Shown here one piece after another: positions 33,564-46,227 of a stretch of DNA of 64,000 nucleotides. The stretch is taken from assembly GCA_027625915.1 (NCBI GenBank), contig JANTQA010000029.1:3534001-3598000 (forward strand). Direction: 5' to 3'. The notes beneath the pieces are model-generated. The model did no database searches, was not told the DNA's origin, and saw only the letters and a program-made list of their open reading frames with translations. The DNA is from Anaeramoeba flamelloides (Eukaryota > Metamonada > Anaeramoebidae). The translations under genes and the position numbers were made by a program. How positions within the stretch are numbered: the stretch's first letter is position 1; each line of letters opens with the position of its first letter.

Positions 33564-34262
33564 TAAACTATTTTTCAGTCAAAGGAGCCCAGTTGTAATG
33601 GGTAAAATACATGTGTTTAAAGGGTTTGAATGGCTATTAGAAGGAAAATTTTATTTTGGAAATTTTCAAAATTGAAATCATTTTGAAAACATTTTTATTT
33701 TTTTTTTCGATTTTTTTTTTTAAAACTACATTCAGTTGCAAAAAATTTTTTTTATTGCAAGATCAATAGTCACTTGGAAAAATGTGTTATTCTAAGGTTA
33801 TTGAAAAGATGTAAATGATTGTTGAGAAATGATATTGATTTCTATTGCAATTCTATTCGATCTTTGATCATGATATTTGTTTAATAAATGTGAAAATTTT
33901 CCACTTCATTTTCATTTCCTTTTTCAAATGAAGACTCCAAATACCAACACAATTCATTTTGGGGACTTGGTTTCTAAAAGAAAAGTATGTAAAATGAAGT
34001 GAAAATTTTTTCCTATTTATTATTCAAATACCTATCGAAGATCAAAACGAACATTGTTGTTTTTCTCAATAGGAACCTAAGAATTTAGGTTTTTCAATTT
34101 GTAATATAAATTATGATTAATTAGTTTTCTTTCAAACATATATCAACAATTCTTTGATGCGCATTATTCTGATTATTTCTTACTTGGTCTTCAAAGGTCA
34201 ATTAATTAAAATCATTGATATTTGAAAAAAACGTTGGGTACCTTTGACTGTAACAGAGTTTA
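33564..34262. mobile_element. MITE-like element, family C copy 2 (carrying a D element)
   Basis: The ends TAAACTATTTTTCAGTCAAAG and reverse complement TAAACTCTGTTACAGTCAAAG form the inverted repeat. It is homologous to 2384-2911 except for an extra block of about 160 bp at 33871-34032. Confidence 0.8.
33871..34032. mobile_element. Family D element inserted in family C
   Basis: About 160 bp bounded by inverted GATATTTGTTTAATAAATG / AAATTTTCACTTC-type ends. It is absent from the other C copy, which shows that it inserted later. Confidence 0.75.
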
Positions 34263-34265
34263 CTT

Positions 34266-34756
34266 TAGAGCAGTGAAAAAAATACCGGACATGAAAAAAA
34301 TCCCAGACAAGATTTTTAATTGTGAATATTAGTAAAATCCTTGTGTAATTTCATTTATTTACAATCAAATTCCTTTTTTTAAGAATCAAACTTTTTCAAT
34401 TATAACTCCCCCACTTATTAGAATGATGATTGATTAAATCACACTTGTTCAAAACACCATTCAATCAATTAAAAAACAAGAAGAAAAATTATCATTTTCC
34501 AAACTCTAGTAAACCTCAATAAAACTCGATTGTTTTTCAAAAAAAGTTGATCAACATATGGTTATCAAACAATTACTTCAGTATTCTAGAGACACCTTAC
34601 TTTGATGGACTTTAGATAGGTTTATTACTAATCTCATATAAAAATTGGTTATTTATAATAAAGATTTGATTGAAATTATACAAAAATTTTACTAATACTC
34701 ACAATTAAAAATCTTGTCCGGGATTTTTTTCATGTCCGGTATTTTTTTCCCTACTA
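34266..34756 (-). mobile_element. MITE-like element, family A copy 4
   Basis: About 490 bp and complete. It ends in TAGAGCAGTG on the left and CCCTACTA on the right around the double GGACA boxes. It is very close to the copy at 5657-6141, read in reverse complement, and so looks comparatively young. Confidence 0.9.
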
Positions 34757-35739
34757 TATTTGAAAAAGAATCGGGGTTTTATAGAGGTTTACTAGAGTTT
34801 TGAAAATGATAATTTTTATTCTTATTTTTTTTTGATTGATTGAATGGTGTTGTGAACAAGTGTAATTTCATTAATCTTTCTTCGAATAAGTGGATGGGTT
34901 ATAATTTTGTAAGTTTTATTCTTAAAAAAAAAAAAAGGGATATGATTTTAAATAAAAGCTATTACACAATAATTTTCCCAATATTCACAATTAAAAATCT
35001 TGTAAGGGATTATAATCATGCCAGGTCTTTTTTTTTTTCACCACTTTAGTTATAATTTAGCTGAAATAATAGATCAAATTGAATATTATTTATCATAGTC
35101 AATTAAAAGTAAAAAAAAATAAAGTAATATTTATCATAAACTCCTTTTCAAAAATTTGGGTGAAATCAATTTTGTCATTATATAAAAATTAATTATTGAT
35201 ACCTTATCATGGGAGAAGTAGGATTATAAATTCATTCGGTGCCAATAATTAATCTTTAGATTTAAAATCTTTTGTAACTTGAAAAAAAATATTAATTAAT
35301 TTATGAATTGTTGTATTGGGGGGAAGAAGCAATGAAAGAAAATTTTTCAAAATAAAAAAAAAGAGAAAGCAGAAACATGAGAAGAATACCAAGAATTAAA
35401 AGAATAATAAAAATCTAAAAAAAAAAATGAACGAATTTTTTTGTATAAGAAATCTATTTTACATTTTTCATTTTTTAGATGGATATAATCTGAATTATTT
35501 TTCAAATTAAGAAAAGGAAAAAAAAAAAAAAAAAAAAAAGTTATAAGGAATAAGAACAAATATGGGTACAATAAATGAGTATCATTATTTAATAGTTTAG
35601 TTCCATAATTACAATAAAAATTCTTTTCATTAATTGTTATTTATTAGCTTTATAAAAAAATGAAGTATTAAAATATTGTTGATTTTTCTATTTTTATCTA
35701 ATTTTTTTTTTTTTTTAAAAAAAGTTCTTGCATTAAAAA

Positions 35740-36230
35740 TCTTATTTTAGATCTTGAAAATCTATTTTTGTAACTTTTGTTGTCAAATTTGCAAAAAAAG
35801 CAATTGAAATAAAGATAATTAATTGAGTGGTGGTAGTAGCAACAGTGATGGTAGAATTGATATTAATAGTAAAGGTATTAGGAAGAGCTAAAACTATAAC
35901 AAAAGTGTTGAAAAAATCAATTGTTAAGAACAAATCATATAACCTGTCATTCACTTCCAGTATACAACAATAATTATGATTATAATAATTCTGGAGAAAG
36001 TGGTAAAAAAATAATATACAGCCCAAAGATCGAGAACTCTCATTTAGGCATTGCAAAAAGAAAATAGAATCCTTATAAAGTTAGTATGGATTTTCTCAGA
36101 AATTTATTTGGAGGTTACTGCCCAGAATTTGGAAGGTAGGGGGGTTAAAGGGTTATATATGTCTGTAATTAGTGTATATCATTTGGCCAAATGACCTTTC
36201 CAGGATGGGTAAGATGCCTTAAATAATGTA
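35740..36230. other. Composition island, possible gene remnant
   Basis: Sequence with less homopolymer character than its surroundings and open frames on both strands (minus-strand 104 codons at 35742-36056; plus-strand partial frames through GTGGTAGTAGCAACAGTG). No domain is recognised and no single frame runs through. It could be a decayed gene or chance. Confidence 0.2.
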
Positions 36231-37599
36231 TTCAAAATCATATAACCACTTTAATTCTTGATTTACAATAATTTTTTTCTCTATGAAAAAAATAAATTTT
36301 TTTTTTGTATATAATTTAATAAAATAGCAGAGAAAAATATGTTAATAACTGATATTTGTAAATAGGGTAGTAAATTGCTTGTTATATATATTTTTCTCTT
36401 TTTTATTATCTCTATCTGAAATTCAATAGTTAAAAACATTCAATTCAATTTATCTTGTATTTTTTTTTGTGTGTATGATATTCCAAGACAAATCAAAAAG
36501 AAATTTGTAATATCCATTTACCAAGTGGACTTTTTGAGTATTTATGTTCACAAAAGATGCGTTTATAAACACTTTCAAAGTAATAAATTGTTCTTAGCTT
36601 GTAAAAAAGGTGATATTTATGTTTTTACTCATAAAAATTTAAATAATAGTTAGTCAAAAGAATAATAAAAATTGTTTTTTTTTCAAATAAACATGGTAAA
36701 CTTGGAAAATATGTTATTGGATTTATTCTCTAATAATTTATTATATATACATATACAATAAACGAATTTTACCAATAAATGGTTTAATTTTTTTTTATCA
36801 GCTTTTTTTATTTCATTTGTCTATGGAAAACAAATATTTCTAGTGTATAGAACTGCATATTAAAATAGTAATCTTGTGTAAGATAATAAATATATTCAAT
36901 TTATCAAAATATTTCTTTTCAAAATTTGATATTTAATAGTCTAATAATTTTGAAATGGGGTTTATAAATATGAAGTTTTAAAAAAAATATGGTGGTGGAA
37001 TGTATTGAGAAAAGAATTTTTTCGAGTGAAATCAATTAATTTTTTGACATTTTTTGATGAAACAGAACAATATTAAATTAATTTTATTTTTAAGATATAA
37101 TTTTTTTTTTTACTCTTTATGTGCCAATATAAATTAAATTTGTACTCTAAATAAAATTTATTCTAAAAAAATTAATATAACTATTTTCATCTTTTTTTGA
37201 GATAATTCTTTTTGATCAATAAAAAAAAAACTTTTTATTGGACCCATTATTAAATAACAGTATTATTTTAACTGGTATAATTTTTAAAGATTAAATTTTT
37301 CAAAAAAATTCTAAATTTTACTTAGAAACGATTCTTTTATTTTAATATGAAATTTTCATTTTTCAAAATAAAATTTTCTTCAAGATATTTGGGAATTAAG
37401 ACCTTTTAATCTCAAAATGAAAAAACAATTTTTTTCTAACAAAAATAATTTAAATTATAATAAATATTGATATAAATAAGGTCAAACATTTGTTAAAAAA
37501 AGTTCTCAATTTGAAAATTGTTTATATCTTTTTTGTTCATTTTTTGAGAAAAAGTGAAAAAAAAATAATTATTAAATTTTTACAAAAAAAGTGGATACC

Positions 37600-37705
37600 A
37601 AATTGAATTTAATTCACTTAACAAATATTTTGTTAAACCCGAATCAATTTTCCATTTATTTAATCACCCTGAGTTAAGTGAGTTTTATTTATTGAAATTC
37701 AAATT
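37600..37705. repeat. Imperfect hairpin of about 105 bp
   Basis: AATTGAATTTAATTCACTTAA on the left faces GTTAAGTGAGTTTTATTTA, then GAAATTCAAATT, on the right, enclosing about 45 bp. It may be a very short MITE. Confidence 0.5.
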
Positions 37706-38824
37706 GCAATGTATATATTTTAATATACTAACCATATAAATCATTTTTTCTAAATAACAATAATTTTAGAAATACGTACTAAAAATATATTATACCATTT
37801 TCAAGAAATAATTTAATTTAACGAACAAAAAGTTGCCATTTTTTAGCTTTATAGTGGAAATATTAGAAATTCAGATTTTTAAAAATAGAATAATAAATAA
37901 TTATAATATCAGGAAATACTTCCACTAATTGAATAATTAACAATTATATGTATTTCAAAATATGTTTGACAAAGGATCCTGAAAAAATGGAAAATTACAA
38001 AATTTCAAGTTTGGGAAAATTCTCATTTTTTTTTTTTTTTCAAAATCGTCAATTCATTGAAATATATTGACTTTAGGTATTTAAAACATCCTTTTTCTGG
38101 TAGGTTAAGATCTGTTAGTGTATGTTAGAGTATGTTTGGGTTTGGATGGTATACTAGAAAATTTTGGAAAGAATTTTGAAAAAAAAAAATAATTAAGAGA
38201 CCAATTAGACTTTTGCAACTTGTTTTAAGGGGAAAAAAATTCCACTTAACTTTTTGTGTTAAAATTTGTTTTATAACAAATTTTTAACCAATGTTTATTT
38301 TGTATCATATTCAAAATCTTGAAATCATCAATACTAAGTAATAAAATACTACCAATCACAAAATAATCTTTTTTATTTTTCCTCTCATAATTATAAAAAA
38401 CCATTTAAAGCAATCATATCAATAACAATACTCAATAAAATCTTCAAAAATATGAAAAAATTTAATTTGACCAATTTTGAAATTTAATAATATACTCCCA
38501 AAAAATGATAAAAAAATAAATATTATCTTTGTTAAAAAACAATACCTGTAAAATTCCAAAAATAAACGGACAAATAGATAAGGAAAAAAAGGTATTTTTT
38601 AATAATAAGAGTTAGTTATAAGTTTTTTATTTCAATTGACTTTATATCAAGATTAAAACAACTATGAATAAAAAGTTTATGATAAAACAGAAAGAAATAA
38701 ACAACAATTTTCATAAATGAGATAATATTAGAAAAAAAGCGTTATCTGAAATTTTGAAATCTTTAATTTTGGGAATTTATTACTAATAAAAAAATTGAAT
38801 ATTTATTAAGGATCTAGTGATTTA

Positions 38825-39540
38825 CTGTGTATTTGTATCATACTCAGGGGGGTAACTTGAAATCTAAAAATGATATTGTGAATTTAACCTTCTTTTGTTT
38901 AGCAAAATTCAAATAAAAAATATAAAATAATAAGAGGATATTATTGGAAAAAAATTCAATTTCAAAAAAAAAGTTAAAAAAACAGTTTCAATTTCAAAAA
39001 ATCAAAAATTTACTTGCTTCTTTTTATATATTTACAAAGGGGTTAAATTCCTTCAATTTAAAAAAAATTGTTTTCTTTAAGTATACAATCAGTTTAATCC
39101 GATTTAATATAATATGTGGTTATTTTGTAAACCTCAATATATAACAAAGCAGTGATTTTTAAAACATTTTTTAGAATAAAATAAATCATTTGAGAAAGGA
39201 AAAAAATAGGAAATCATTGGGATCTCAAAAATAACCAAAGAACTACCAATCAAAATCAACATAATTGGATAAAAAAGATAAATCACACATTCTAATTGAT
39301 AATTTAGTGTCACTCTTTGGCACTTTTTTCTAAAAATGCCGTCTTTTATGATTGTTGATTTTTGGAGATCGATCACGCCCTACATATTTATTAGTTTTTG
39401 ATTGGTACCAATTACTCATTAAAATTTCAAAATTTTTTTTACAACATTTCAGAAAATTATTTTTAACCAAAATAACTTGACACCTCAGATTCAATTAATG
39501 TTGAATAACAATTTTAAATATTTTAATCAAAATATTTGAA
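38825..39540 (+). repeat. Dispersed repeat, family I copy 2
   Basis: Same order of landmarks as 27715-28440. An 80-codon minus-strand frame (39134-39376) lies inside and is not shared in the other copy, so it is incidental. Confidence 0.7.
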
Positions 39541-39664
39541 TTCGGTTTCATAAATATATTTGTAAATATATATACTATCTTTTTTTGGATATTGTTTTTA
39601 TAACTTGCAAAATTAAATAAAAATTAAATTTCATAAAAAAAAAAGCTTTAAGAAAAGTTAGATA

Positions 39665-40198
39665 CTAAACCCCGTTCCAAAAATTTTGACACACCCAAAA
39701 TCAAAAATAGGCAAAAAAAACCCAATTTATTGTATTTTTCCAAACCTAATAAAAAACCACATTTAAGTAACCCAGTACTAAAGTTTTAATAAGTAATCAT
39801 TTTAACCCAAATAAAAGAAAAAAATATAAAACTCAAAAATAAAAACAGGTGTGTCCAAAATAATGAAACGAGCGGAACAAAAAATATATTGGTAAATTTG
39901 TAGAAATTTCACCAACAATTATTGATCGATCAAATGATAAGATACCATCGAACAATTGTATGTGATTTTCCAATTTAACACACTCAACACTAACCTTCTA
40001 TCAACCATTGAAAAAAAATTTCGAGATCTAACGAAACAGATTTCGTAACTACAAAAAAGGAAATGAAAACAAAACAAAAAAGACAAAAAATGAAATTGTT
40101 TGTAAAATCAAAATTCTTTCCAAATTTGAATTTAAAGTGTAGTAATGATGTTCTTTCCACTGTTTAAACTGTGTCCAAATTTTTGGAATCTAGTTTAA
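39665..40198 (-). mobile_element. MITE-like element, family B copy 2
   Basis: Starts CCCCGTTCCAAAAATTTTG with ACACACCCAAAATC following, and ends CTGTTTAAACTGTGTCC then AAATTTTTGGAATCTAGTTT. The interior is inverted relative to the copies at 7323 and 45625. Confidence 0.88.
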
Positions 40199-40589
40199 TA
40201 TATAAAAAAGGAGATATTCGATAATATTTGAAGGATCGAATTTAAAATGATTATTTTTATCTCAAAATATTCTAATACTAAATATTTTTTGTTAATAAAA
40301 AGAATTAAAATATTGTTACAAAGCTTTTTTTGATATTAAATCGATGTTTTAATTTAAAGTATTTTAATAAAAATTCATAGAAAAAAAAAAAAAAAAAAAA
40401 TAATAAATAAATAAAAATTCTGATAATTAAAACAAATAATATTGCTTTTAAATTGTATTTTCTATTTAATTAAAAATGGAAACAAAGGGAAAGGAAGGAT
40501 ATGTAAGGTGATAGAAATGATGGAAAAGGAAAACAAAAACAAAAAAGAAAAAAGAAAAGAAAAAGGAAAAAAGGAAAAGGGAAAATAAA

Positions 40590-42320
40590 TTAATTTTCCT
40601 GTCTGATTTTTTTTTGTTCTTTTTCATTTTCATCATCACACAGAATATCCATCCAATTTGTTATCATGAAGGCCATTAATGTTAAAGGGATATGCAGGGT
40701 GGGCGAGAAAACGATTGCCAAATTTTGTGGCGTCATTTTATTTGTTTCTGATTGCAAAGAAACGCGAAACAGATGTGGCAATAGCCATCTTAAAACGGCT
40801 TTGTTGACCTCTGGTATATTGTTGTAAACATGTATCAAACGTTTTTTAATAACATCCTCAGATTGGGAAGACAGCTTGGACAATCTGGGCGTATATTTTT
40901 CGCCCAAAAGGGGCTCTGGTAATTCTCTGAAATACAATTTAATTAAAGATCCCACCGTGTTTTGATCCTTTACCCCGTCGAGTGAAACTTCTTTCCCACG
41001 ATCGAATTTCTCCTTTAATTCCCTCATTTGAAGAACAGAGCCACTCAGCCTGTAAATGCCCTCTTCGAATTTGCCCTTTTCTTCCAAATACATGATCGCC
41101 TTTTCGATAATTGAAGGGGGCGATGTTTGCTCTCTCCCTTCCCTTTCAATCGCCACTCGCAGGGGCACGCCAAAGATCCGAGTTTCTTCAATGGGCCTCT
41201 GTACCTGCTTGTTTTTTGCCTTTGTAAATACTTTTGTAAAGCGGTTCATACTGAGACTTGAGATGGATCTCTCCCTGGTTTCTTCGCCAGTGAGCCTTAT
41301 TTTCCTTCTCTTGAGCCATTTCTTTTTGTGTTTATTTTTGTCTCCTCCTCCATCACCTCCAAAAAGTTTGTCAAAATCTCGAACAACCTTCGTTTCAACA
41401 GTTTTGACTTGCCCAGATCCTCCTTGGATACCAACTTGGTATTTGTTTTTGTCCTGAAGAGAAGTTTCAGATTTGTATTTTGAATTACTTATGTTGTTTT
41501 CTTTTGTGACATTTGGTGTGCTGAGGGTTTTAATTAAGCTTTGTTTCCCAATGATCTTTTGTTCATTTTCATTTTCATTTTCATTTTCATATTCATTTTC
41601 ATATTCATACTCCTTTTCATATTCATCATTTATTTGGGCTTCTTTTTCGTTCTCTTCCTCGTATTGTTCTTGGTATTCGTTTTGTTCTTGGTAGTCATTT
41701 TCATATTGCTCTCCGTTTTGGTAATCCTCATATCCATTATATTCTTCATTTTGATATTCTTCATAATTTTGATTCTCTTCTTGATTTTCATTCTCATTTA
41801 ATTCTTCATTTTGGTATTCTTCATTTTCATCGTTTTCTCCATACTCTTCATAATTTTGATTCTCTTCTTGATTTTCATTCTCATTTTCATTTTCATTTTC
41901 ATTTCCATTTACTTGGTAATTTTGCTCTTGTTGATAATCATATTCGTTTCCATATTCATTCTCTTGATTTTCATTTTCATATTCATACTCCTTGTCATAT
42001 TCGTCATCATATTGGGCTTCTTTTTCGTTCTGTTCTTCGTATTGTTCTTGGTATTCGTTTTGTTCTTGGTAGTCATTTTGTAATTGCTCCTCGTTTTGGT
42101 TTAATGGTTCTTCGGTTGTGTAAACATTTTGAAAACTATCATGATTTTTGTTTGTTCTTCTTGGTAACGGTGGTAAGTTTGTTCTTGTTTCCACGCTTAA
42201 TTCTTTTCCATACTCTGTGTTGTTAGACTGATTCGAATTATTTTGTTGATTTTTTAGTTTGTAAAGATCTGAGTGTTTTCTTGTTGGTAGGGGTGGGGGG
42301 GTGTTTTCAGATTCATCCAT
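40590..42320 (-). CDS. RhoGAP-domain protein with acidic low-complexity N-terminal half
   Basis: An intronless frame of 576 residues. Two proline motifs near the N-terminus (PPPLPTRK and LPPLPRRT) fit class II SH3 ligands. Residues about 65-265 are Glu/Asn/Tyr/Gln-rich. They contain a duplicated block starting NDYQEQNEYQEQYEE (once near residue 83, again near 215), EENQNYEEY repeats and runs of the hexanucleotide coding NE. A basic stretch (KNKHKKKWLKRRK) leads to the RhoGAP domain (about 390-560): FGVPL, then GIYRLSG with the predicted arginine finger Arg424, KLYFRELPEPLL, and NLAIVFSPTL. Such domains stimulate GTP hydrolysis by Rho/Rac/Cdc42 GTPases and so act on actin dynamics. All key residues are present, so it should be active. 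The tail after the domain is only about 15 charged residues. Confidence 0.95.
   Translation of the reverse strand: MDESENTPPPLPTRKHSDLYKLKNQQNNSNQSNNTEYGKELSVETRTNLPPLPRRTNKNHDSFQNVYTTEEPLNQNEEQLQNDYQEQNEYQEQYEEQNEKEAQYDDEYDKEYEYENENQENEYGNEYDYQQEQNYQVNGNENENENENENQEENQNYEEYGENDENEEYQNEELNENENQEENQNYEEYQNEEYNGYEDYQNGEQYENDYQEQNEYQEQYEEENEKEAQINDEYEKEYEYENEYENENENENEQKIIGKQSLIKTLSTPNVTKENNISNSKYKSETSLQDKNKYQVGIQGGSGQVKTVETKVVRDFDKLFGGDGGGDKNKHKKKWLKRRKIRLTGEETRERSISSLSMNRFTKVFTKAKNKQVQRPIEETRIFGVPLRVAIEREGREQTSPPSIIEKAIMYLEEKGKFEEGIYRLSGSVLQMRELKEKFDRGKEVSLDGVKDQNTVGSLIKLYFRELPEPLLGEKYTPRLSKLSSQSEDVIKKRLIHVYNNIPEVNKAVLRWLLPHLFRVSLQSETNKMTPQNLAIVFSPTLHIPLTLMAFMITNWMDILCDDENEKEQKKIRQEN
41570..42085 (-). 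repeat. Hexanucleotide runs and internal duplication in the RhoGAP gene
   Basis: On the plus strand, runs of TTTTCA (about 41563-41610 and 41870-41915) sit beside a duplicated block of about 100 bp (around 41615-41700 and 41980-42080). Antisense frames made of Phe/Ile repeats across this region are shadows. Confidence 0.85.
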
Positions 42321-42589
42321 TTGTTATTTTTTTTTATTATCCCCAAGAAACAATATTTTGAAAGAATAAAAAAAAAAACTAAAAGAGAAAATTATTTTTT
42401 TCTTTTTTTTTGGAAAAAAAATTTGCTAAATTTACAAAAGAACAAAAATGAAAAATTAAAAAGTTGAAAAATAATTATCTTCTTTTGACAAGATCAATTC
42501 TCAATGAACAAAGACATAAATTTAAGTTAAATATCTTGAAGGATCTTTTTCACTAAAAAATTCTTCATTAAAATTTTTTTCTTTTCATG

Positions 42590-42720
42590 CTTTGTCAAAT
42601 AGACAATTTTGATAACAAACAAAAGTTCAGTTAATAATTTCTCCTTTGATTATAGAAGTTTTTGACAACAAAAAACCTTAACTTTTTTGTTCTTTCAAAA
42701 TGTCTATTTTGTTCTGTCAA
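42590..42720. repeat. Imperfect inverted repeat upstream of the RhoGAP gene
   Basis: GTCAAATAGACAATTTTGAT on the left and ATGTCTATTTTGTTCTGTC on the right are near reverse complements around about 90 bp. It begins some 270 bp before the start codon and is probably a short MITE. Confidence 0.5.
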
Positions 42721-44994
42721 TTCCTTATAATTTTAAGGGATTTACGACCAGTTACTCAATAATAGTATTTACAAATACCCTTCACTCACCACTTTCATTT
42801 GGGAATAGATCAATCAAGTTGTGAAATATTGTTCAAAAAATAAAAAAACAAAACTTTTTGAAAATTGGTTTAATTTTTTCTGATTTTTTTTTTATTTTAG
42901 TATTGAAATTCAAGGATTTTGAATTTTGTGTTAACAAGTTTTAGTGATTTGTAAATAAATACAGAGTATGAAAAGTCTGAAAGGTGAATTTTTCTCAATT
43001 TTAAAAGAATAAAAAATGTAAAAGGGATAATCTATAAAAAAAAATGAAAAATTTTACTTTATTCATAATCAGGAAAATAACTTGGAAAAAAATTTTATAT
43101 CTCCAAAGAATCAGAAAAATCAACCTGAAAGGTTTTTACGTAACTCTCGTATATAAAACTGATGTAAATTATTTTTTATATAATGAAGAATTTATGATAA
43201 ATTAACTTTATCTATTTAATAAACTTTTTGAATTTTTAAGAAAAAGCCATAAATTTTAATTTTTCCCTAAACTGATCTCACTGAAGAAAATTTTGTGAGG
43301 CTGATAAGATAGCAAAACTAGGATCTGAAAAAAATCCATGAATTTTCATCTCGAAACTGGGTACTTTAGACACATAAACCTACAACAATCTACAAGTAAA
43401 TTTAATTTTGAAAAAACTTTTATTCCTAAAATTGTACATTGAAGTAATAAATTAAATTTCAATAATAAAACCTGACTGAAAATATTATTTTCAAAAATAA
43501 ATTATTGAAAAAACAAACCACACAATGATTTTTGTTATAAATTAAAGAGATAAATTTCTTAAATAAAATCAAATGGTTTTTTTTGATATATGTTTGGGTG
43601 CTCTCAGATGGTACTAGCCAGTTATGTATGGTCCTTTTAGTATAGTTTTAAATTGTATTTTAAAAAATTAATTTCAAAAAAAATCATTTTAATATATTAT
43701 CGAGGTAATGGAGTGTGGTTATCAATGGAATACATCAACTGTCATCTTAATTGACTATATACCACAAATCATGAAATTAAAACAATCAATTTTTGAATTG
43801 AATTATGTTAAATCTTTATTAACACTTTTATTCCCATTATAAAAGGAAATATTAATTTTATAAAACACAGAATCTGTATCTTATAGGAAATTAATAAAGA
43901 ATCGGGAAGTGGCCGAATTTTTTTTTGATTTTTTTTTTTTTTTTTTTGTAGGTGTTCATTGGGATTTTTATCAAGTTAGATATCTAGGTATCTAGTTATA
44001 TCAAGACACTTTGTTTAAAATAAAATAAAGTTTTTATTTAATGTCAAAAATTAAGATTTTCAATTTGGCTTAGATTGATGTCATGAAAAGCAATTATATT
44101 TTAGTATAGATTGGAAATTTTTTATTGGCTAAAAAATATGAATGAATGGGGTATAAATAATTTATTTGTATATAGATTAGGGGCAATACTCAAAATCAAA
44201 AAGACCAGGCAATAATTATCTTTTCGAAAAAAGGTATTTTTGGTTCTATGAATTTAAATATAAACAAAAAAAAATTTAGACTTTATGAAATATAAATTCA
44301 ATGAATGTTTAAACAACTTTTTTACATAAAAATTTCTCGTATTGAAGATATTCAATGAGTAAAATGTTGATAATGCTTTTAACCAAAAGGGGAATATTAA
44401 CCAAATTAAAAAAACAAAAATTTAAATGAAAAAAACATTTTTTTTTCAAATTTTATATCAAAAATTCAGTAAATTAAAATAATATGTAGAATAATTCTGA
44501 ATATTTTAAAATGGTTTTTAAGTGACTAGCATGCAATTAATTTGAATAAAAAGGGTATTTTAATTGAAAATATTGGGAATATTTCATACTATTTCAATGC
44601 TATTATAATTCTCTAAATAAATATTTTTATTTCTGAAAAGAAAATATGTGTAAAATTTATCTTTGTTTTTCAAATATTAGGAGTCAAAAAAAAATATATT
44701 GTGACTAGTTAGTTTCTAAGGTGTTGTATAAATATAAACAATATAGAAACTCTATGAAAGAATTTATTAATATACACACATGCGTTAATCAAAGAAAAAT
44801 AAAGAATAAATTACATAAAAACAAGTTATACCAATAATGTATTTTATGAATAATAATAAATATTATGAAATTGTAAGTTTTTTTTTATTTTTTTTTTTTT
44901 CAATTAAAATCGTTTTTAAAATCCTAAAATATCATCACTTTATTTTCTTTATCTCTCTATTTTTTAATCTTCTCTTTTCTTTTTTTGTTTGTAC

Positions 44995-45625
44995 ATACAG
45001 TTTCTATATATTCTTTTTCTGTCAAAGGGGTTCATTTTTATTGAAAAAATAGAACCTATTATATGAGTTTAATTCCGTATTCTTCTCAAAATTATATTTC
45101 GTTTTTTAGATCGGAATCATTTTTGTCAAAATTTATTTTTCAATTTTTAGATCTAAATATGATCATTTTTTCTCATTTTGTAAAATTTTGTTTTTTTTGT
45201 TTTTGACTTTTTGCTTTGTTTTTTATTTTTTTTTCTCTTTTTCTTTGTTATATTTTTTTTTTTTTTAAAATTGAAAAAAAAAGTTATGAACTCCAAATTA
45301 GAATGGAGAAAGTGTATGCGTTGTATTTTCTTTTTAAATGTTTATATTTATAATAAAAAATAAATTGTCAACAATTGTAATTTTCTAAAGAAATTCGGAA
45401 ATGTTACACGAGAAGTTCCAATGAAAGGGGCCCAAAAGATTTTTTAACATTATATTTTTTTGAAATTTATGTTTTAAAGGGGTATTTCATATATTATTAT
45501 TGATTCTAATTCAAAATTTATCGTTTTCTCTTATTTCTAAACAATCTTCGATTGATTATTTCTTAAAAAAGTTAATTTTTTATTTTTGAATCTGTGCTTG
45601 GGTAAAATGGTGTTTATATATATCA
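44995..45625 (+). repeat. Dispersed repeat, family J copy 3
   Basis: Aligns with 16990-17540 throughout. It is followed immediately by a B-family element, which appears to have inserted at or near its end. Confidence 0.6.
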
Positions 45626-46154
45626 AGGTTATTCCAAAATTTTGGACACAGTTTAAACAGTGGAAATAACATCAATACTACACTTTAAATCTAATTTGGA
45701 AAGAATTTTGATTTTTCAAACCATTTCATTCTTTTGTCTTTTCTGTTTTGTTTTCATTTCCTTTTTTTTGAGTTACGAAATCTGTTTGATTAGATCTGAA
45801 AATTTTTTTTCAATGGTTGATAGAAGGGTAGTGTTGGGTTTGTTAAATTGAAAAATCACATAAAAGTGGTCACTAGTATCTTAGCATTTGATCATCCAAC
45901 AATTCTTTTTATATTTGTAGAAATTTACCAATATATTTTTTGTTCAACTCATTTCATTATTTTGGATACGCCACTTTTTATTTTTGAGTTTTATATTTTT
46001 TTCATTTATTAGGATTAAAAGGATTACTTATTAAAAGATTCATACTGGATAAGTTAAATATTGTTTTATATTAGGTTTGGAAAAATGCAATAAATTGTGT
46101 TTTTTTTTTGCCTATTTATGATTTTGGATGTGTCCAAATTTTTAGAATGGGGTT

Positions 46155-46156
<2 letters not shown>
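45625..46156 (+). mobile_element. MITE-like element, family B copy 3
   Basis: Starts ATTCCAAAATTTTGGACACAG and ends TGTGTCCAAATTTTTAGAATG then GGGTTTATA. It has the same orientation as the 7323 copy, including the TTTCTTTTTTG...TCATTTCCTTTTT and ATGGTTGATAGAAGG internal landmarks. Confidence 0.88.
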
Positions 46157-46162
<6 letters not shown>

Positions 46163-46205
<43 letters not shown>

Positions 46206-46208
46206 GTT
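46163..46208. repeat. (GT)n microsatellite
   Basis: About 15 uninterrupted GT units followed by mixed TATGTG. It lies exactly between two inverted-repeat elements. Confidence 0.95.
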
Positions 46209-46227
46209 TGTTTGTTTATTTGAGAAG

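Larger units (their letters stand above)
33346..35048. mobile_element. Nested block: family A copy 3 split by C, D and A elements
   Basis: The left part of an A element runs 33346-33563 and its right part resumes at about 34757 and ends near 35048. Between them lie a C element (33564-34262), itself holding a D element, and directly after it a complete A element (34266-34756). The outer copy is the most diverged of the four A copies, as expected for the oldest. Confidence 0.85.
32610..40589. other. Eight-kilobase intergenic region
   Basis: Lies between two genes whose 3' ends face each other. It contains the nested A/C/D element block, a decayed possible gene remnant near 35740-36230, a hairpin at 37600-37705, an I-family repeat and a B-family element. 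No intact gene is visible. Confidence 0.55.

Noticed and set aside
41056-42083. Plus-strand hydrophobic repeat frames (Phe-Ile runs) and a 133-codon frame
   Set aside because: They are antisense to the RhoGAP gene; their repeats mirror the Asn-Glu codons.
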